The notes under the pieces were generated by a model. That model was not told where the DNA came from, did no database searches, and was given only the letters and a program-made list of their open reading frames with translations. From assembly GCA_030272155.1 (NCBI GenBank), contig CP126191.1:8764501-8828500 (forward strand): a stretch of DNA of 64,000 bases, in the 5' to 3' direction. The translations under genes and the position numbers were made by a program. This document shows, piece after piece, positions 58,001 through 64,000 of the stretch (position 1 is its first letter; each line of letters begins with the position of its first letter). The DNA is from Tetradesmus obliquus. Lineage: Eukaryota > Chlorophyta > Chlorophyceae > Sphaeropleales > Scenedesmaceae.

Positions 58001-58683
58001 GAGGGCGCTGTCCCTTGAAGCCCTTTCCGCTGATGATCAGGGACACCTTCGCCTGCTGCACGCACCTGCTGCTGATTCCATCGTGTCTGGTGCCTTTGTG
58101 AAGTCCTCATACACGAGCACCTCATCAAGGCACATCTTGCGCAAGCAGAAGTTGTTTTGGTACAAGGCAAGCTGCCTGCCAGGCCAGCCTGCAAGATGCA
58201 ACAATGCCAGGGCAGGGTGAGTAAGTGAGCGAGTGAGTGACTACCCAGGCAGCTCTACAGCTCCTGGGTAAGTTAAGGCTAAGAGGATGTGCCACAGTGT
58301 GTGGCCAGGGGCGATACTTGCTGGTGGGCAGATTTGGCTTCAGTTGGCTGCACTGCTGCGCAGCGAGGTCAAAGCAGATTTTGGCAGTGTGTACAGAAGC
58401 CATGGTGCCACTGGCCACTGCATGCTGCTGCTGCTGCTGCTGCTGATGCATGCTGCTTGCAGATGGTGCATGAGCAGTACATGCACAAGGGCAGCTGTCA
58501 ATGTGATTGTTTGATGGCATCTTCAAACACCATGCAAGCTGCCGACACAGCTACTGGGCACTTCACGCTGCTGCAGGTATCATCCCTAGCTGCCACTGGG
58601 GTGATTCAACGCTACAGACGGCAATCACGACTCCGCCCACAACAGTTCCTGCTCCTGCTGCGCAGCTGCTGCACTGGCGCCGG

Positions 58684-58728
<45 letters not shown>

Positions 58729-59748
58729 GCACTGTCCGTCTTGAAAGGCTCTCAACACTGTGCGTGAGCTTTGCAGAGCAGCAAATACACACCTGGCAGG
58801 CGTGGCTGCAGGGTCACTGCCTCCGGCTCCCCTGTTCTCCTGGCACATGCAGTTTGGACATCCACAACGTGCCACAGGGCCAGGTAGCTGCCTGGGGAAT
58901 GAGCAAGGAAGTCCAGCTGCACTCCTGCCCCATACCTGCAGGCGGGAGGTGTGCAGGCGCCAGGTGTCGCGGCAGTTTGCTTGTCTGACAATGACAGCGC
59001 TGTTCAAAACTGCTGCGGTCGACTGCTTGCCCTGAGACTGTCGAAGGGTGCAGAAGTCAAACGGTGTTGCAAGAGCCTCCATGTCACAATCTTATAATCT
59101 CTGTGGTGCCGCTGTTTCTGTCGCGCAGCAATGCACAACTTCAGCAGCTGTAGTCGACATGCAACATGTGGCTGCACATGTGTGCGTCCCTGCCGTGACA
59201 GCCCTAACCTCGGATGCAGCACTACACCCGGCCACACACTCAAGTGCTGCAAGAGGCCTATGAACAAGCACCTGAACGCAAACACCAGCTGTGACAGAGT
59301 AGTGGGCGGCTTTCCTGCAAAATTGCTGGCCTCACCTGGCATTTTCAAGGATTGTGTAGCTGATGTTCAGCACAACACCTGGCGCTAGCTGCACCTGCTC
59401 GTCCCCAACGAAGTTGAAGTCAATTTTGTTCAGCCGCGGACTTGATGTCACCGTCAGGTTGCGAGTCAGCAGGTAGGGGGCTGCCCGGCTGCTGAAGCCT
59501 GCCCACTGCTCCTTGGTGAGCAGCAGGTCATTCCGCAGCACCACCTCTTGCACGCTGGGGTTGTGCAAAGCCGACTGAAACTCTCTTGCATTAGTAACTT
59601 TCTCCGACGAACCAAGACTGACAGTGAACAAGAGTGGGAGCAGCCAGAGCATGACAGCTATGTGCTGCAGCGCATTGCCCGCGCGAGCGCGCACAACGCA
59701 TCTCAGCAGCAGGACGACTTTCTGGACTTGTGACACAGCTGCATACAT
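56998..59748 (-). CDS. Receptor-like single-pass membrane protein, kinase domain cut at glycine loop
   Basis: Five exons join in phase: 59748-59336, 58935-58793, 58417-58318, 58175-58066, 57678-56998; about 482 residues. The N-terminus holds a hydrophobic signal or anchor (IAVMLWLLPLLFTVSLGS). The ectodomain has a pectate-lyase-like or right-handed beta-helix feel (VQEVVLRNDLLLTKEQW, LTRNLTVTSSPRLNKIDF, APGVVLNISYTILENARYG) with several Cys and Asn sequons. One transmembrane helix (SAVPIAGLAAGLGGGMLLLL onwards, about residues 310-336) is followed by basic residues and a Gln/Ser-rich juxtamembrane segment. The last visible exon ends TADLLALTRGTCIDGSITLG, VLIGTG, i.e. the first strand of a kinase with its glycine loop, at a GTAAGT donor. 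No downstream kinase exon was found, so the gene may be truncated or its introns very long. Confidence 0.65.
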
Positions 59749-62207
59749 TCGGTTCCCGCTGAAAAATAATGAATCCTGGACCTTTTGTGCGCTCAGGAGC
59801 TATGACACAAACAGGACAGATGCAGGTATTCAACTCTTTCATCATCAACGCTTTCAACCACCTCGCAGACGCCTTGGCGCTGCCATTGAGTGATGACACG
59901 CCATGCCGCAGGTTGTCTGGTTTCTGAAGCGAACAGTTCTTGTCAGAGCTGCGACGCCATAAACATAACGTCCTGCCTTGGACATGACGTCTTGCGTTCT
60001 CAATTAGATTTTCAGCTTGAAGCGTGTTAACTACGTACAATCGGTCGGTCTACAATGCGTTATCTAATGTACATTTGTGCGCACCCTCGAGTGATATTGC
60101 TGGCTGCAAGCTGATCTTGTGTGTGACGGTCGAACCCTTGTGCTTTGTGGCGGTCGAACTCTCGAAGCTTGCTGCAAGCAACAAACCTGCCGACTCAAAA
60201 TAATTTTTTAAAATATGACTGTAGAAGTTCAGCTGTGAGGCGCTTATTAGCCTAGGCTGATGGCCTGTGTTCATGGCCTGTTCAGCTCACTCACTGAATC
60301 ACATACACCTGTATTGGCGATAGGTTAAGCATATAGTATGTTAAACACATCATGCTGCTCAAGCCCCTTGGGCAGAAAGAGCCCCTCAAACACGTCACAG
60401 CATTACGGGGAGACATGCCACCACCATAGCATGCTTGTTCCCAGTGGTCCCGCAGCAGGCTGCAAAGCAGATGGGTTGCCGGTCCCATATGACTGTGCAC
60501 ACATATGTACCAGCCTTCCATGCCACAAAGACAATAATGTAAACTATGATAGTTCGTCTGCTAGTAATGGTACACCATGCACAGGTGAAGATACAGTGCC
60601 GCATGCGCTGCACATATGGCCAGGGTGGCTGAATCCAGGCACTTGTGAGACAACACACGCACATGATGCGATGCTGCAGCAGTACAAGGAGTGAAGTACA
60701 GGTGCCTAAACATGACAAGCAACAAACGTCCTACAACATTAACATGACAATGAGGAAACCACACGCGAACACGGAGGCTAAAGCTGGGTGCCATCTGTAG
60801 TATACACAGAAACCCTGTAATAAAACCTGCCGTGTGCCCAAGGATAACACACATGCAGCCTCAAGGAAAGCCTGACGCGCAGGCGATCCCAAGGAGCACA
60901 TTGTGCAGGGGGACAGCTCAGCTGCTGCCCTGCACCTGCACCCGTGTGCCCTGACAGCCCAAGCTTGCAGGCACCTGATTGACCAGAAACAATCGCTGAG
61001 CTGTTTCGGCAACAGTACTAGCACTCAAAGCAGCAACGTCTCTTGCCAGACCGCTCACAAAGCGCGGCAGGATGTCCTGCAAATGTTTGGTATAACGGCA
61101 ACGTCAAGTAGCTGCCGCAGACAAGCTGATTATGGCAACAATGGTGACTGGAACATGAGCATGTGTGTGCCTGGTATGACATCTAACACTAGCGCAAAAC
61201 TCTTGAGGTCAAAGCCCAACAAACATCGACATGCAGGTGCCGCTCGCCAGCACAAGCATCAAAAGCTAGCATACACGTGGTGTGCCTGCTGAAGGTGTGA
61301 CTGTAGTGACACCCTCTGCACAGTGTGGTTGCTGTATTTGCTGTATGGTACATGTAACAAAGCTGCCAATGCCCACATCAAAGACACGGCCTGCCTATTG
61401 CAGCCTCATCTGCCTGCCTTGCCGTAAGGTAAGTGACAAACCTTATCTGGCCTAACAGCAGCACTGTCTTTACTCAGGCTAATGTAGGTCATGCAAGCCT
61501 GACTGCTGTACAATGCCCCCAGACACAACCGCCTGCCCACTCTGCACACCTACTACTGTGCTGCAAGTTTCCAAAACACCCGACAACCACCAAGCCTCAA
61601 GCAGTACAACTCAACACACACAACTCCGGCTGCTGCAGCAGCGTTAGTGAACACCACACCATGCTGTGCAATCAAGCACGCAAGCGGCGGTCTATTGTGT
61701 CTGTCAACCCCTCGCGTCCCCTGCCATACTGTGCTGCCAACCAGTCACTCGCAAGGCGCATGCAGCTGCACAGCATACACAGCTGTGTCTGCACGCCTTT
61801 ACCGCGCCACCAGCACGCCCACAACGAGCTGCAGCTGCCACCCTACCTGCCAGCTCAACTCGCCAACTGTCGCCGAGTCATCCATGAAAACCTGCACGGC
61901 CAATGACAGGCCACTCACTCACTCCCTCAGCTCGCACCCCAAACACCAACCCACTTCAGCACCCGATCAGGGACCAACAGCGGGCTCATACCAGACTCGA
62001 GCCAGCACCCAGTCTGACCTGCTGCCTTGATCTGCTGTGCTGCTGCTGCTGCCCGCCTTCTGTCTTGAACTACTTTGCTGCTGTCTCCTGCTGCTCAGCC
62101 GCACTGTCCACCAGGATCTGCTTTGCTGCTGCTGCTGCTGCTGCTGCCCGCCTCCTGTCGTTGATGTTCCTTTGCTGCTGCTGCTGCCCGCCTCCTTTTT
62201 GTTACTT
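59749..62207. other. Intergenic region, no supported gene
   Basis: It contains the presumed promoter of the receptor-like gene near 59749-60250, including an AT-rich patch at 60198-60216. Downstream are short open frames with no domain; triplet-rich sequence from 62037 onward probably belongs to the 3' UTR of the right-edge gene. Confidence 0.45.
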
Positions 62208-63906
62208 TCACTTTGCTGCCTCTTCCTGCTCAGCCGCACTGTCCACCATGCACCACTCCTCGCTGCCACTCTCAAGGGAGCCAGATGCAGCAGGCCCCCC
62301 AGATGCAGCCAGGCCATCCAGCCCTGCTGCTGACAGCGCAGCAGCAAAGCTCTGCTGGAAGTCAAAGGGGCTGTCACCGCTCGGCGAGCCGTCAGCATGC
62401 AGCGCGTCATCGCTGTGTGCGATTATGCTCGCATACAGCGAGGTTTCCAGCTGCTGCTGCTGCTGCTCGGGCTCAGCAGCAGCAGCAGCAGCAAAGGCGG
62501 ACGCCGACAGGGACGCGACACTCCCTGCAATGTCACTGCAGCTGCCGCCTGCTGCTGCTGCTGCCGCTGCTGCAGCAGCAGCCGCCGGAGCAGCGCCGCT
62601 CTCTGCTGCTGCTGCTGCTGCTCCCTCCACATCCGCTGCTGCCACCTGCGCTGCTGCTGGGCCACCAGCCGCCAGCAGCGCAGAGCCGCCCAGCACACTA
62701 TCTGCCAGCTGCTCCTGTGCCCTGCTGTACCCTGAACCCTGCGTGGTGCTAGACCCCAGGGTAAACCCTGTGCCAGCTGTCATGCCACTGAACCCTGTGC
62801 TGTCAGTGCCGGCTGCGCTCACTGCGCTGAAGGTGTCACTTTCTGCGGTTGCTGCATTGCTCACGGTGCTACCTGCAGGGCTGCTGGCACTAGCAGGCGA
62901 GGCAGCAGCAGCTTCAGGCGCTGCTGCTGCGGGTGATGCAGCGTCCTCTCCTGCTGCTGCTGCTGCCACAGCGACAGCTGGCAGCAGTGGGGCTGGGGCA
63001 GCAGGTGCCACTGCAGCCACAGGTGCCTCCTGCAGCACCCTGGCTCCCTCAATTGCATTAACATCCAGCAGGAAGCCATCTGCTGCGCTGCTGCTGCTGC
63101 CGGCTGCATCTGCTGCTGCTGGCTCCTGATCGTCCTCGTCATCGTCAGTTGTCAGGTCAATCACATCAGCGTGTGCAGCGGGCAGCCCACCACAGATGTC
63201 ATCTGCTGTCAGCGCTGCTGCTGCTGCTGCTGCATGCTCAGCACACGCCCCATCCGCCTCTTCTGCAGCCGCCTGGCTGTCAACTGCCTCACCACCAGCA
63301 TCTGCATCATGCTCTGCTGCTGTCTCTGCAACAGCATCACCCACTGCTGCCACTGCACTCTGCTGGTGCTGCTGCTGCTGCTGTTGTTGGTCGGCCTCCT
63401 CCACATCCTGCTGCTGCTGCTGCTGCTCCTGGGGCAGGCTACGCATGAGCAGCACCCCTGCAGCGGCTGCCTCAGCCTGCTGTGCCTCACGCACCTCCTC
63501 TGCCGTCAACAGCTGGCCCAGGCTGCTGCTGCTGCTGCTGCTGCCGATGCTGCTGCTGCTGCCCACACGGCTCACGGGCTTCCCAGCTGCATCCTCCTCA
63601 GCAGCTTCCTCCTCCTGCTGCTGCTGCTGCTGCTCAGATGGCTGCCCTGCTGTCTCATCTTCATTGTCGACAGCTGCCGACAGCTCCTGTGCTGATGTGT
63701 CTGCCGGCTCACACTCCTCCTCTGTAGCAGCAGCAGCAGCAGCAGCGGCAGCAGCAGCGGCTGCTGGCGCATCTGCTGCAACCTCTGCCTGCTGGCTGTC
63801 TGCCGCACCACAAGCATGCAGCATCTGCGCAAACACCTGGTCCTCGTCATCATCATGGCCAGCCTCCTGCAGCCCTGCTTCAATGCCAACAGCATCAACA
63901 GCGCCA

Positions 63907-63942
<36 letters not shown>

Positions 63943-64000
63943 AACTCCTGCATTTCAAGCTGCTCAGGAACTGGCACATCTGCCTCCTCTGCTGCTGCTG
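62208..64000 (-). CDS. Low-complexity acidic protein, C-terminal part, open at right edge
   Basis: One open frame runs from the window edge to a stop at 62208, at least 596 codons with no intron needed. It is dominated by Ala, Gln, Ser, Glu and Asp coded by GCT/CAG-type triplets and is probably disordered. Two short motifs stand out: HADVIDLTTDDDEDD (near 63140-63172), which fits a SUMO-interacting motif with an acidic flank, and GSEEWCMVDSAAEQ near the C-terminus (62241-62261 core), which fits a W-x-x-V Atg8-interacting motif preceded by acidic residues. No globular domain is visible. The N-terminal part, which could identify it, is outside the window. The other frames over this stretch are shadows of the triplet repeats. 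Confidence 0.6.
63150..63169 (-). other. Candidate SUMO-interacting motif (VIDLT)
   Basis: DVIDLTTDDDEDD has the hydrophobic V-I-D-L core with a following acidic cluster that is typical of such motifs. It is seen in sequence only; binding is untested. Confidence 0.5.

Noticed and set aside
61903-63129. Long plus-strand open frame rich in Ala/Ser/Cys
   Set aside because: It is the antisense shadow of the minus-strand low-complexity coding sequence; CAG/CTG triplets keep all frames open.

Overview
The window looks like nuclear DNA of a green alga (Chlorophyta). Genes are broken into many short exons by GT-AG introns. The proteins are plant-like: an NDT-type NAD+ carrier, S-adenosylmethionine synthetase and TKL-type kinases. 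TGTAA, the usual chlorophyte poly(A) signal, lies a plausible distance 3' of several stops. CAG/CTG triplet runs fill exons (poly-Q, poly-A, poly-S) and intron ends. A dynein-2 light intermediate chain gene implies cilia, or ciliary genes kept by a coccoid lineage such as Sphaeropleales; the genus is a guess. No tRNA, rRNA, CRISPR array or intact transposon was recognised.

Layout, left to right: (1) 1-571 (-), 5' part of an unidentified gene cut by the left edge. (2) 3342-4477 (-), an unidentified gene. (3) 4827-8847 (+), mitochondrial-carrier-family NAD+ transporter, 7 exons. (4) 12943-14182 (-), small organelle-targeted LOV-like PAS protein, 3 exons, divergent from (5) 14720-18638 (+), phytanoyl-CoA-dioxygenase-like protein with a lysine/acid-rich tail, 8 exons. 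(6) 19092-25412 (+), GAF-like plus protein kinase, 10 exons. (7) 28269-30090 (-), DYNC2LI1, 3 exons. (8) 30871-31560 (-), unidentified coding exon. (9) 32625-41186 (+), secreted Cys-rich modular protein with tandem sushi/CCP-like exons. (10) 42604-about 47640 (-), S-adenosylmethionine synthetase, 8 exons seen. (11) 48579-52243 (+), SIRT4-like class II sirtuin, 6 exons. (12) 56998-59748 (-), receptor-like membrane protein whose last visible exon stops inside a kinase glycine loop. (13) 62208-64000 (-), 3' part of a low-complexity acidic protein open at the right edge. Exon joins for genes 3-7 and 10-12 were checked by reading-phase continuity.

The most unusual signal is not a gene. In at least four unrelated genes (NAD+ carrier, PhyH-like, SAM synthetase, sirtuin) short exon edges, each carrying its splice site, are repeated in the adjacent intron at roughly 70-175 bp spacing, several times close to 95 bp. 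These 'exon-edge echoes' create decoy donors and acceptors and suggest that introns here grow, or arise, by local tandem duplication across splice junctions. A second recurrent pattern is (CTG)n placed directly 5' of the acceptor, apparently serving as the polypyrimidine/YAG tract.

The genes do not form a pathway. NAD+ import, the NAD+-dependent sirtuin and SAM synthesis are metabolically adjacent, but nothing in the sequence shows co-regulation.
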